This document shows, in pieces, positions 49,714 through 57,834 of a stretch of 64,000 nucleotides of DNA. The stretch is from Herbaspirillum sp. ASV7 (GTDB lineage: Bacteria > Pseudomonadota > Gammaproteobacteria > Burkholderiales > Burkholderiaceae_D): positions 1 to 64,000 of the forward strand of contig NZ_JAELUH010000025.1 in the NCBI RefSeq assembly GCF_016429215.1. Reading direction: 5' to 3'. A program made the translations under genes and the position numbers. How positions within the stretch are numbered: position 1 is the first letter of the stretch; every line of letters starts with the position of its first letter. Under the pieces are notes generated by a model. That model made no database searches. It saw nothing but the letters and a program-made list of their open reading frames with translations, and was not told where the DNA came from.

Positions 49714-51147
49714 ATGAACCAGTTTGGAGCATTGGACACGGCCATCATCGTCGCCATGGTCGTCGTCTATATCGTGGCCACTTCCTGGCTGAGCGTGCGC
49801 CTGCGCAGCAAGACCACCGGCGAATTCATGGTGGCCGGACGCGCCGCCCCGGCGCTGGTGATCGCCATCCTGCTGATGTCCGAATTCATCGGCGCGAAAT
49901 CCACCATCGGTACCTCCCAGGAAGCCTTCAAGGTCGGCATCGCCGCTTCCTGGTCGGTGATCGCTGCCTCCATCGGCTTCCTGCTGTTCGGCCTGTTCAT
50001 GGCCAAGCGGCTCTACAAGTCGGGTGAGTTCACCATCTCCGGCTTCGTCGCCCAGAAATACGGCAAGACCGCCAAGCTGGTGGTGTCTGCCGTGATGATC
50101 TATGCGCTCCTGATCGTCAACGTCGGCAACTACGTCAGCGGCGCGGCAGCCATCTCCACCGTGCTCAAGGTCAACCTGCCGACGGCGGCCGTCATCACGG
50201 CCATCGTCAGCACCATCTATTTCGCCTATGGCGGCTTGAAGAGCGTGCTCTACGTGACCATCTTCCACAGCGCCATGAAGATCCTGGGCATCGGCATCCT
50301 GGTGTGGGTGGCGCTGTCGATGACCGGTGGCATCGCGCCCATGGTCAGCAGCATGCCCGAGCACTACTTCACCTGGAACGGCGCCCTGGGCGGCGGCACC
50401 ATCGGCGCCTGGATCATCGGTACGGCTGGCGCCATCTTCTCCACCCAGTTCATCATCCAGGCCATCTCCGGCGCCCGCTCCGGCGAGGATGCACGCAAGT
50501 CCACCCTGATCGCCGCCGCCCTGTGCGTGCCGATCGCGCTGGCCCTGGGCCTCTTGGGCGTGTCCGCCAAGTTCCTGTTCCCCGACATCAAGGGCCTGTA
50601 CGCATTGCCGGTCTTCCTGCAGCACATGAACCCGGTGCTGGCCGGCATCGTCACGGTGTCGCTGGTGGCGTCGATTTTCGTGTCGGTCAGTACCGTGGCG
50701 CTGGCCATCGCCTCGCTGGTGGTCAAGGATTTCTATGTGCCGCGTTACCATCCCACACCCGAGCGCGAGCTGGCTGCCACCCGCTGGATCTCGTTGCTGG
50801 TGGGCTTCATTCCGCTGATCTTCGTGCTGTTCGTGCCGCAGATCCTGGCGCTGTCCTTCTTTACCCGTGCACTGCGCCTGACGGTCACCGTGGTGGCGTT
50901 GATGGGCATCTACCTGCCCTTCTTCAACAGTGCCCGTGGTGCGATCGCAGCACTGGTGCTGGCGACCATCGCCACCAGTGTCTGGTACCTGCTGGACAAC
51001 CCCTTCGGCATCGACAACATGTATATCGCCCTGGCTGCACCGGCCCTGGTGATGGTGATCGAGCGCCTGATCTTCCCCTCCACCCCGGGGGACCAGCAGG
51101 AACGTGCCGCGCCCGAACTGGGCCAGGCTGCCCGTCAGCAGCACTGA
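49714..51147 (+). CDS. Sodium:solute symporter (SSS family)
   Basis: 477 residues, about 13 TM helices, starting after GGAGGAG. SSS features include the start LDTAIIVAMVVVYIVATSWLS, the unwound-helix region AILLMSEFIGAKSTIGTSQE (sodium/substrate site), KSGEFTISGFVAQKYG after TM3, and YFAYGGLKSVLYVTIFHS. It imports a solute with sodium; members carry sugars, sialic acid, proline or organic acids. Set between the kinase/dehydrogenase and the sialidase-like gene, it is the probable importer of the operon's substrate. Confidence 0.93.
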   Translation: MNQFGALDTAIIVAMVVVYIVATSWLSVRLRSKTTGEFMVAGRAAPALVIAILLMSEFIGAKSTIGTSQEAFKVGIAASWSVIAASIGFLLFGLFMAKRLYKSGEFTISGFVAQKYGKTAKLVVSAVMIYALLIVNVGNYVSGAAAISTVLKVNLPTAAVITAIVSTIYFAYGGLKSVLYVTIFHSAMKILGIGILVWVALSMTGGIAPMVSSMPEHYFTWNGALGGGTIGAWIIGTAGAIFSTQFIIQAISGARSGEDARKSTLIAAALCVPIALALGLLGVSAKFLFPDIKGLYALPVFLQHMNPVLAGIVTVSLVASIFVSVSTVALAIASLVVKDFYVPRYHPTPERELAATRWISLLVGFIPLIFVLFVPQILALSFFTRALRLTVTVVALMGIYLPFFNSARGAIAALVLATIATSVWYLLDNPFGIDNMYIALAAPALVMVIERLIFPSTPGDQQERAAPELGQAARQQH

Positions 51148-51206
51148 GTCTGCGTGCGCACAGTAATGACAAGCAACATCGAGCAACAACGATAGAGGAT
51201 GACAAG

Positions 51207-52394
51207 ATGAGCCAGTCCACCCCCAGCGCCGCCGGCCAGGTCCACCAGGCCGCCGCCGACGCCGCCCGCCGCGAGGCCCACCTGCCGGCCATGACCGTGC
51301 AGAACCATGCCGCCAACCTGATTGCCCTGTCCAATGGCGACCTGCTGTGCGCCTGGTTCGGCGGTACCCAGGAAGGCATTCCCGATATCTCGATCTATCT
51401 CTCGCGCCTGGCCGCCGGCAGCGACACCTGGACGCAACCGGAACGCCTGTCCGAAGACGCCAGCCGCTCCGAGCAGAATCCGGTACTCTTCGAGGCGCCG
51501 GACGGCAAGCTGTGGCTGATCTATACCGCGCAGCTGTCGGGCCACCAGAACACGTCCATCGTGCGTCGCCGCATCTCCTCCGACCTGGGCCGCAGCTGGG
51601 GCCCGATCGAGACCCTGTTCGACACCCCCGGCACCTTCGTGCGCCAGCCCATCGTGGTGGCTGCCGACGGCGCTTGGCTGTGCCCGGTCTTCATGTGCCG
51701 CGTGGCCGAGGGCGAGCGCTGGTCGGGCAACGACGATATCAGCGTGGTGATGCGTTCCACCGACGGCGGCCAGCGCTGGAGCGCGCACGAAGTGCCAGGC
51801 AGCGTGGGGTGCGTGCACATGAATATCCAGCCGCTCAAGGAAGGCGGTTTCCTGGCGCTGTATCGCAGCCGCTGGGCCGATCACATCTACAGCAGCCGCT
51901 CCGAGGATGGCGTGCAATGGAGCGCGCCGCAGGCACTGGACCTGCCCAACAACAATTCCTCGGTGCAGTTCGTGGCACTGGCCAACGGCCATCTCGGCCT
52001 GGTGTTCAACCACAGCAGCGCGGCCAACAGCACCGAGCGCCGTGCCTCCCTGTATGACGACATCGAGGATTCGGAAGACAGCGGCGAGCTGGTCGCGCAA
52101 TCGGCCTCGCAGCGTGGCACCGCCTTCTGGGGCGCACCGCGTGCGCCGATGACACTGGCCATTTCCTACGATGGCGGGCGCACCTGGCCGGCCAAGCGCA
52201 ACCTGGAAGTGGGCGACGGCTACTGCATGACCAACAATTCGGCCGAGAAGCTCAACCGCGAATATTCCTATCCCTCCATCGTGCAATCGGCCGATGGCAA
52301 GCTGCATATCGCGTACACCTACTTCCGCCAGAACATCAAGTACGTCAGCGTCGATGAAAGCTGGGTCACGCAGGACGTGGCGGTGGCGGCCTGA
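51207..52394 (+). CDS. Cytosolic sialidase-like six-bladed propeller (BNR_2)
   Basis: 395 residues from ATG 51207 behind AGAGGATG. No signal peptide, unlike classical sialidases. Propeller with Asp-box repeats, for example SSDLGRSWGP and STDGGQRWSA, a first strand NHAANLIALSNGDLLCAWFGG and the closing YPSIVQSADGKLHIAYTYFR motif common in this BNR_2 branch. The classical FRIP motif is not seen. It may be a glycosidase, lactonase-like hydrolase or lyase acting on the internalised compound. True sialidase activity is not implied. Sits between the symporter and the NTF2-like genes. Confidence 0.85.
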   Translation: MSQSTPSAAGQVHQAAADAARREAHLPAMTVQNHAANLIALSNGDLLCAWFGGTQEGIPDISIYLSRLAAGSDTWTQPERLSEDASRSEQNPVLFEAPDGKLWLIYTAQLSGHQNTSIVRRRISSDLGRSWGPIETLFDTPGTFVRQPIVVAADGAWLCPVFMCRVAEGERWSGNDDISVVMRSTDGGQRWSAHEVPGSVGCVHMNIQPLKEGGFLALYRSRWADHIYSSRSEDGVQWSAPQALDLPNNNSSVQFVALANGHLGLVFNHSSAANSTERRASLYDDIEDSEDSGELVAQSASQRGTAFWGAPRAPMTLAISYDGGRTWPAKRNLEVGDGYCMTNNSAEKLNREYSYPSIVQSADGKLHIAYTYFRQNIKYVSVDESWVTQDVAVAA

Positions 52395-52447
52395 ATCCGG
52401 CAGCCGGCCATAACGCAAGACAACACAAAACAACACAAGGAGATCAC

Positions 52448-52900
52448 ATGGACAAGAGCGGCATCACACGCAGGGAGGCACTGGTGGCACTGGGAACCGG
52501 CATTGCAGCAGCAGGCATGAGCAGCTCCGCATCGGCGGCCGACGACAGCTCGCTGGAGGCAGCCAGCGAAGCACTGCGCCGCGCGCTGCAGGAAGGCGAT
52601 GGCAAGGTGCTGACGGCACTGCTGCATGATCACATGACCTATTCGCACTCCGACGGCCGCGTGTGGACCAAGGAAGTGCTGCTCTCCACGGTGGCCGGCA
52701 AGCAGCGCTACCTGAGCGTGGCCACCTCCGAGCAGACCGTCGATGTGGTCGGCGAGGTCGGCATCGTGCGCCACATCTATGACGTGGTGAACAACGACGA
52801 GAAGAAGAGCCGCAGCCACCTCAAGGTCTTGCTGTGCTGGGTCCGCCAGGGCCAGGGCTGGCAACTGCTGGCGCGCAGCGGCACCACCATTGCGGCCTGA
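52448..52900 (+). CDS. Tat-exported NTF2-like protein
   Basis: 150 residues. The N-terminus ITRREALVALGTGIAAAG is a twin-arginine signal (T-R-R-E-A-L) cut near SASA. The mature 115 residues look like an NTF2/DUF4440 cone fold (ALRRALQEGDGKVLTALLHD at the start, VLLCWVRQGQGWQLLARSGT at the end). Proteins of this size act as small enzymes or ligand holders. Why an otherwise cytosolic pathway makes an exported one is unclear; it may hold or modify the substrate before uptake. AAGGAGA precedes ATG 52448. Confidence 0.82.
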   Translation: MDKSGITRREALVALGTGIAAAGMSSSASAADDSSLEAASEALRRALQEGDGKVLTALLHDHMTYSHSDGRVWTKEVLLSTVAGKQRYLSVATSEQTVDVVGEVGIVRHIYDVVNNDEKKSRSHLKVLLCWVRQGQGWQLLARSGTTIAA

Positions 52901-53016
52901 CGGGCAGCAGCAAGCGGCGGATCGGCGGCGGAAGTGGGTATACTCGGGGCTGACCGCCTGCGCCGGTGTCATGTACCGGCGCAGCGGCAGCCCCCAACCC
53001 TGATTCCCGATCCGCT

Positions 53017-53796
53017 ATGAAAGTAACCCGCCGCCGCGAGGCCATGGTCCAGGCCGTCCTGTCGGGCATGACCGAAGTGACCGCCTTGTGCGACCACTTC
53101 GGCATTTCCGAAGTGACGGTACGTCGTGACCTGCGCGCCCTGGCCGATGAAGGTCTGATCCTGCGCACCTACGGCGGCGCCGCCTCGGTCAGCACGCATG
53201 CACCGGAAGAATCGCTGGAGCAGCGCAGCCACAGCTTCCAGGCCGAGAAGGATGCCATCGGGCAAGCCGCCGCCGCCCACGTGGCCGAGGGGGACACCCT
53301 GTTCCTCGATGGCGGCACCACCACGGCCGCACTGGCCAAGGCACTGGTGGCGCGCCAGGGCATCAAGGTCGTCACCAACAACCTGCTGGTGGTACAGACG
53401 CTGGCCGGCAGCCAGGTCGGCGTGACCCTGATCGGTGGCGACGTGCGCCCCTCCAGCATGAGTACCTTCGGCCCCATCGCCCAGCTGGGCCTGTCACGCT
53501 TCACCTTCGACAAGGCCTTCCTGGGGGCTGACGGCGTGGTACCCGGACGCGGCCTGTGCGAGGCCACGGTGGAGCAGGCCTACCTCAAGGAATGCATCAT
53601 CCGCCAGGCCGCCACGGTCTACGTGCTGGTCACCGGCGACAAGCTCAATCGCGACAGCCAGCAGCACTGGACGCCGGTGGAGAAAGCCTGGACCCTCATC
53701 ACCGATGCCATGCCCGGCCATGCCGGACGGCATGCCTTCGAGAACCTGCCGGGTGTCAGGGTCGAGTCGGCGCCGCCGGTCGCGCTGCAACGCTGA
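53017..53796 (+). CDS. DeoR/GlpR-family transcriptional regulator
   Basis: 259 residues. The N-terminal winged HTH includes VTALCDHFGISEVTVRRDLRALADEGLI-type sequence, the DeoR signature. The C-terminal sugar-phosphate domain contains FLDGGTTTAALAKAL, VVTNNLLVV, and AFLGADGVVPGRGLCEATVEQ with the DeoRC ligand loop. It normally binds operators until a phosphorylated sugar or acid releases it. As last gene of the operon, the GATC-type operators at 45029-45160 are its likely targets. No ribosome site is obvious; the ATG at 53017 fits the family start. Confidence 0.93.
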   Translation: MKVTRRREAMVQAVLSGMTEVTALCDHFGISEVTVRRDLRALADEGLILRTYGGAASVSTHAPEESLEQRSHSFQAEKDAIGQAAAAHVAEGDTLFLDGGTTTAALAKALVARQGIKVVTNNLLVVQTLAGSQVGVTLIGGDVRPSSMSTFGPIAQLGLSRFTFDKAFLGADGVVPGRGLCEATVEQAYLKECIIRQAATVYVLVTGDKLNRDSQQHWTPVEKAWTLITDAMPGHAGRHAFENLPGVRVESAPPVALQR

Positions 53797-53845
53797 CAGC
53801 ACCGGCGCCTTGCTGGCGGACCGAAAAAATATTCTTCCGGTCGCG

Positions 53846-53862
53846 AACCGTTTGACCCGGTT
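53846..53862. promoter_or_regulatory. AACCG-N7-CGGTT inverted repeat before the DUF2892 gene
   Basis: A perfect 5-base inverted repeat 60 bp upstream of the DUF2892/ECF sigma genes. It could be an operator or part of an ECF promoter; no sequence evidence decides. Confidence 0.35.
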
Positions 53863-53921
53863 GTCGCACTCCTAGCAGGCGAGGAATGTCCTCGAACCTG
53901 CAATCATCAAAGGAGAATGAC

Positions 53922-54137
53922 ATGTTCTACATGAAGAATGTCCCCACAGCGGAACGCATCCTGCGCGTGTTCATCGGCGCGGTGGCGCTGGCCGTGGCGG
54001 CCCTGAACTGGGGCGGATCGGCCCTGGCCATCGGCGCTGGCGTGGTCGGCGCGATGCTGGCCATGAGCGGCCTGGTGGGTTTTTGCCCCATGTGTGCACT
54101 GGTCGGTCGCAAGCTTGATAAGGAGCGCCAGCCATGA
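53922..54137 (+). CDS. DUF2892 small membrane protein (YgaP-like)
   Basis: 71 residues from ATG 53922 behind AAAGGAG. Sequence starts MFYMKNVPTAERILRVFIGA, then two TM helices and FCPMCALVG, typical of the small DUF2892 inner-membrane proteins often linked with rhodanese or anti-sigma functions. Its stop overlaps the ECF sigma gene start (ATGA at 54134-54137), so the two are coupled. Confidence 0.88.
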   Translation: MFYMKNVPTAERILRVFIGAVALAVAALNWGGSALAIGAGVVGAMLAMSGLVGFCPMCALVGRKLDKERQP

Positions 54138-54664
54138 ACGGCGCCGCGAGCGAGCGGGATAACCTGATCCTGGCCGCCCAGGGGGGCGACCAGGCGGCCA
54201 TTTCCCGCCTGCTTGCGGTGTGCCAGGCCGATGCCCGGCGCTATGCGCGCCGGCATTGTCAGGCCAGCGATGTCGATGATGCCGTGCAGGAATCCTTGCT
54301 GATCATTTCGCGCAAGGTCGGCAGCCTCAAGGCGGCGGTAGCGTTTTCGTCGTGGCTCTTTACGGTCATCAAGCGGGAGTGCCACAAGCTGCTGCGCCTG
54401 ACGTCGCGGCACGCGCCGCTGCCGGAGCAGGCTGCCGAGCAGCAACTGGAACGCCGCAGCGACGAGGCCTTGCGCATCGACCTGGCGCACGCACTCGAAT
54501 CATTGCCGGCGCACTATCTCGAAGTGGTGTTGTTGCGGGACTTCGAAGAACTCACCATCGCTGAAATCGCCGGGCGCCTGGGAGAGCCGCAAGGCGCGGT
54601 GAAGAGCCGGCTGCATCGCGCCCGCGAACTGGTAAGGGAATACCTGCTCGGCCCGGATCACTGA
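54134..54664 (+). CDS. ECF-type RNA polymerase sigma factor
   Basis: 176 residues. Region 2 is at about 20-90 (VDDAVQESLLIISRKV and FSSWLFTVIKRECHKLLR), and region 4 at about 118-170 (LESLPAHYLEVVLLRDFEEL, IAEIAGRLGEPQGAVKSRLHRARE). No anti-sigma gene lies downstream; the coupled DUF2892 membrane protein is the only candidate partner, with its CPMC pair a possible redox sensor. Convergent with the GntR gene. Confidence 0.93.
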   Translation: MNGAASERDNLILAAQGGDQAAISRLLAVCQADARRYARRHCQASDVDDAVQESLLIISRKVGSLKAAVAFSSWLFTVIKRECHKLLRLTSRHAPLPEQAAEQQLERRSDEALRIDLAHALESLPAHYLEVVLLRDFEELTIAEIAGRLGEPQGAVKSRLHRARELVREYLLGPDH

Positions 54665-54686
54665 GCGGTGCGCCTGCCGGGGACGT

Positions 54687-55409
54687 TCAACCGCCCTCGA
54701 AGATGCGCATGCGCGCATGACCTATATGGGCGCGCATGGCCGCTTCGGCGCGTTCGGGCGAGCCCTCGGCGATGGCCTGCACGATGGCATGGTGTTCATC
54801 GTCGATGGTCTGGATGCGCTCACCCGCCTGCGGCGAACCCAGGTTCTGCGCCAGTTCCATGCACTGGCGGATCGGTCCCAGCGAATGCTCGATGGTGGAG
54901 ATGAAGAAGGGATTGCGGCTGGCGCGGGCAATGGCCATGTGCAGCGCCAGGTCCTCGTCCACCCCGGTCTGTCCGGCCAGTTGCGCGCGCCGCAGGGCTT
55001 GCAGCGAGGCGCGCATCAATTCCACGTCCTCGTCCTGGCGCGCCACGCTGGCGATGCCGGCGGCGCCCACTTCCACGCATTCGCGAAAGGCGTAGTAGCG
55101 CTCGACGTCGTGGATATTGGCGATCTGCGGGCTGGTGTGGGTCTGCAGGCTCGGCACCCGCTGCACGTAGTTGCCGGAGCCGCGCCGCGATACCACGATG
55201 CCTTCCGAACGCAGGCGCGACAAGGCCTCACGCACCGTGGTGCGCGAGGCCTCGTAGCGTTCGGCCAGCTCGACTTCGGTGGGCAGCTTGCGGTTCTCGC
55301 CCAGCTCGCCGCGCAGGATGGAAGCGATGATCTGCTTGCAGATGTGTTCCGAGCGGCTGAGCCGGCTGGTGCGCGCTGCGGCAGGGGAGGTGAGAATAGA
55401 ATCTGACAT
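54687..55409 (-). CDS. FadR-type GntR regulator (likely uronate regulator)
   Basis: 240 residues. The N-terminal winged HTH (RKLPTEVELAERYEASRTTVREALSRLR) is of GntR type, and the C-terminal FCD domain has the expected helices with metal/ligand residues (EDLALHMAIARASRNPF, DDEHHAIVQAI). It is divergent to an ExuT-like hexuronate carrier gene and faces two perfect palindromes. The same site type precedes udh at 40586, so it is likely to be an ExuR/UxuR-like repressor of uronate genes. Confidence 0.92.
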   Translation of the reverse strand: MSDSILTSPAAARTSRLSRSEHICKQIIASILRGELGENRKLPTEVELAERYEASRTTVREALSRLRSEGIVVSRRGSGNYVQRVPSLQTHTSPQIANIHDVERYYAFRECVEVGAAGIASVARQDEDVELMRASLQALRRAQLAGQTGVDEDLALHMAIARASRNPFFISTIEHSLGPIRQCMELAQNLGSPQAGERIQTIDDEHHAIVQAIAEGSPERAEAAMRAHIGHARMRIFEGG

Positions 55410-55599
55410 GTACGATGACTGCGGGTCCGGAGTTCTTCTCCGGACACTATGAAGGACTCTGTGCCATGGCGCAAGCCTTCACGCCGGTAAAGACGGATGA
55501 AGCCGGAATCCCCGTGAAAAGCCGTTTCCAGAAGGTAATCCAGCTTGATTTCGGTTGACTTCCAGCGCGTGCATCATTAGAGTTGTCCACCTGCATTCG

Positions 55600-55618
55600 A
55601 AATTAGTCGGACTAATTT
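55600..55618. promoter_or_regulatory. Perfect 19-bp palindrome, operator A
   Basis: AAATTAGTC-G-GACTAATTT, perfect around the central G, 182 bp before the carrier start. Its centre is about 27 bp from operator B. Confidence 0.65.
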
Positions 55619-55627
55619 TAAGTCTAC

Positions 55628-55645
55628 TTATACGACGTCGTATAA
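55628..55645. promoter_or_regulatory. Perfect 18-bp palindrome, operator B
   Basis: TTATACGAC directly followed by GTCGTATAA. Matches 14 of 18 bases of the site before udh. The shape fits FadR-family GntR dimers. Confidence 0.75.
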
Positions 55646-55808
55646 ATAAACTGACAATAAAGCAATAAAAATGACGATGTGGAGACGGCCTTGACCTGAT
55701 GCATCAGATCCAGAAGCAGCCTGCCTGCGTGACATCCACGGTCCGCGCGGCCGGGGGGCTGGTCGTCTGAACGAACACCGATTTGAAGAAAAACCCTTTG
55801 GAGACGCC

Positions 55809-57065
55809 ATGAAGTATGTAAGAGGAATCCGCTGGTACATGGTGACGCTGGTCACCCTGGCACTGATTGTCAATTACCTGGCCCGCAACACCTTGTCGGT
55901 GGCCGCCCCGACCATGATGAAAGAGCTCAACATGAGCACCCAGGAGTATTCCTACATCGTGGTGGCATGGCAGATCTGCTATGCCTTCATGCAGCCGGTG
56001 GCCGGCTACGTGCTCGATGCGGTGGGTACCAAGATCGGTTTCGGCATCTTCGCGCTGGCCTGGTCGCTGGTCTGCGCGGCGGCGGCACTGGCCACCGGCT
56101 GGCAGAGCCTGGCCTTCTTCCGGGCGCTTTTGGGCGTGACCGAAGCGGCCGGCATTCCCGGCGGCGTGAAGGCCTCCACCGAGTGGTTCCCGGCCAAGGA
56201 ACGGTCAGTCGCCATCGGCTGGTTCAATATCGGCTCCTCCATCGGTGCCCTGTGCGCGCCGCCGCTGGTGGTCTGGACCATCCTGCACGGCGGCTGGAAG
56301 CTGTCCTTCGTGGTGGTGGGTGTGTTGGGCGTGATCTGGTTCTTCCTGTGGATGCTGTTCTACAAGAGCCCGCGTGACCAGAAGCTGCTCTCGCCGGAAG
56401 AGCGCAACTACATCCTGGATGGCCAGGAAAAGACCCCCGAGAAGGTGGTTCGCGAGAGCTGGACCAAGATCGTGCGCAGCCAGAACTTCTGGTCCATCGC
56501 CATCCCGCGCTTCCTGTCGGAACCGGCCTGGCAGACCTTCAACGCCTGGATTCCGCTGTACATGGCCACCGAGCGCCACATGAACATCAAGGAAATCGCC
56601 ATGTTCGCCTGGCTGCCCTTCCTGGCTGCCGACATCGGCTGCGTGCTGGGTGGCTACCTGAGCCCGCTGTTCCACAAGCACCTGAAGGTATCGCTGTTCA
56701 CCTCGCGCAAGCTGGTCATGCTGGTGGGCTGCCTGGCCATGATAGGACCGGCCTGCGTGGGCCTGGTCGATAGCCCCTATGTGGCCATCGGCCTGCTGTC
56801 CATCGGCGGCTTTGCCCACCAGACCCTGTCGGGCGCGCTGTATTCGATCACCTCCGACGTCTTCACCAAGAGCCAGGTGGCGACCGCCACCGGCCTGGCC
56901 GGCATGAGCGGCTACCTGGGCGCGACGCTGTTCACGCTGCTGTTCGGTTTCCTGGTGACGCAGATCGGCTACAGCCCGCTGTTCGTGGTGCTGGCCGCCT
57001 TCGACCTGCTGGCGGCCGTGGTGGTGTTCGCCATCGCCCGTCCGCGTGCCGATGCGATCGCCTGA
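55809..57065 (+). CDS. MFS hexuronate-type carrier (ACS family, ExuT-like)
   Basis: 418 residues, 12 TM helices. The start RGIRWYMVTLVTLALIVNYL, then ARNTLSVAAPTMMKEL, is the anion:cation symporter (ACS) signature; GGVKASTEWFPAKERSVAIG is the central conserved loop, and SPRDQKLLSPEERNYIL the cytoplasmic loop as in ExuT. It should import D-galacturonate or D-glucuronate with protons. Divergent from the FadR-type regulator, with two palindromes between. GGAG precedes ATG 55809. With udh it completes uptake and oxidation of hexuronates. Confidence 0.93.
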   Translation: MKYVRGIRWYMVTLVTLALIVNYLARNTLSVAAPTMMKELNMSTQEYSYIVVAWQICYAFMQPVAGYVLDAVGTKIGFGIFALAWSLVCAAAALATGWQSLAFFRALLGVTEAAGIPGGVKASTEWFPAKERSVAIGWFNIGSSIGALCAPPLVVWTILHGGWKLSFVVVGVLGVIWFFLWMLFYKSPRDQKLLSPEERNYILDGQEKTPEKVVRESWTKIVRSQNFWSIAIPRFLSEPAWQTFNAWIPLYMATERHMNIKEIAMFAWLPFLAADIGCVLGGYLSPLFHKHLKVSLFTSRKLVMLVGCLAMIGPACVGLVDSPYVAIGLLSIGGFAHQTLSGALYSITSDVFTKSQVATATGLAGMSGYLGATLFTLLFGFLVTQIGYSPLFVVLAAFDLLAAVVVFAIARPRADAIA

Positions 57066-57107
57066 GGTGCATATCCGAAAATAATATAAATCATTCCAGC
57101 GGTGGGG

Positions 57108-57166
57108 CCTCTCCCGGTTGCAAGGGAGAGGTACAGGGCGGCTCTGCAAGGAGCCGCCCTTTTTTT
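57108..57166 (+). terminator. Double hairpin terminator after the hexuronate carrier
   Basis: CCTCTCCC (57108-57115) pairs with GGGAGAGG (57124-57131); then GGGCGGCTC (57136-57144) pairs with GAGCCGCCC (57151-57159), followed by seven T bases (57160-57166). The second is a standard intrinsic terminator. Confidence 0.9.
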
Positions 57167-57175
57167 GTCGCCAGC

Positions 57176-57808
57176 CTACAGAGGCGGACGTTCCTGCGCC
57201 AGCCAGGCCTGTACCGAGGGCCGTTGCCATTGCGCCTGCGCATAGTCGGCCAGCCGCTGCGGCACGGCATCGCCATGCAAGGCCAGGCGATTGAGCATCA
57301 GCGCCAGGTCCACATCGGCGATGCTCCACTGGTCGAACAACTGTCCGGCATGCGCCGGTAGCAGTTGATCGGCAAAGCGGAACAGCCTTTGCGCCGCCGC
57401 CACCGCCGCTGCCGAGAGTGGCGCCTTCTTCGCACCGTAGAACAGGACCTGGGTATTCCTCTCCTCGCGGATCGGTATCAGGTCGCTGCGCAACCATGCC
57501 TGTACCTGGCGGGCGCGGGCCTTCTGCACGGGGTTCCGGGGGTAGAGGGCAAGACCGGGCAAGACATCGTCCAGGTATTCGGTGATGGCCGAGGATTCCG
57601 ACAGCGCCAGCTCGCCATGCACCAGCGTGGGCACGCGCGCGGTCAGCGACAGGCGGGCATAGGCGTCTTCCTGATTGACACCGGTGTTGAGGTCGACGGT
57701 ATGGAGCGTGAAGGGTTGCTGCTTTTCCTGCAGGGCCACGAAGACGGACATGGCATAGGGGCTGGCGAATTGCGCATCGACGTAGAGCTGGAAGGGGGCA
57801 TGGTTCAT
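57176..57808 (-). CDS. yfcF: Glutathione S-transferase, YfcF type
   Basis: 210 residues from ATG 57808. Closely follows E. coli YfcF as I remember it: FQLYVDAQFASPYAMSVFVA at the start, LSESSAITEYLDDVLPG, then KARARQVQAWLRSDLIPIRE, FYGAKKAPLSAAAVAAAQRL and SIADVDLALMLNRLALHGD. YfcF has glutathione transferase and peroxide-reducing activity. No signal peptide, cytoplasmic. Follows the dapA-like gene by 26 bp, so they are likely one unit. Confidence 0.9.
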   Translation of the reverse strand: MNHAPFQLYVDAQFASPYAMSVFVALQEKQQPFTLHTVDLNTGVNQEDAYARLSLTARVPTLVHGELALSESSAITEYLDDVLPGLALYPRNPVQKARARQVQAWLRSDLIPIREERNTQVLFYGAKKAPLSAAAVAAAQRLFRFADQLLPAHAGQLFDQWSIADVDLALMLNRLALHGDAVPQRLADYAQAQWQRPSVQAWLAQERPPL

Positions 57809-57834
57809 GTTGGCTTTCGTGAAGAGAAGAGGGA

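Larger units (their letters stand above)
55410..55808. other. Non-coding 399-bp gap between gntR and the hexuronate carrier
   Basis: No gene visible. AT-rich from about 55570 to 55680, with two operator palindromes (see next entries) and likely promoters for the divergent genes. Confidence 0.6.
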
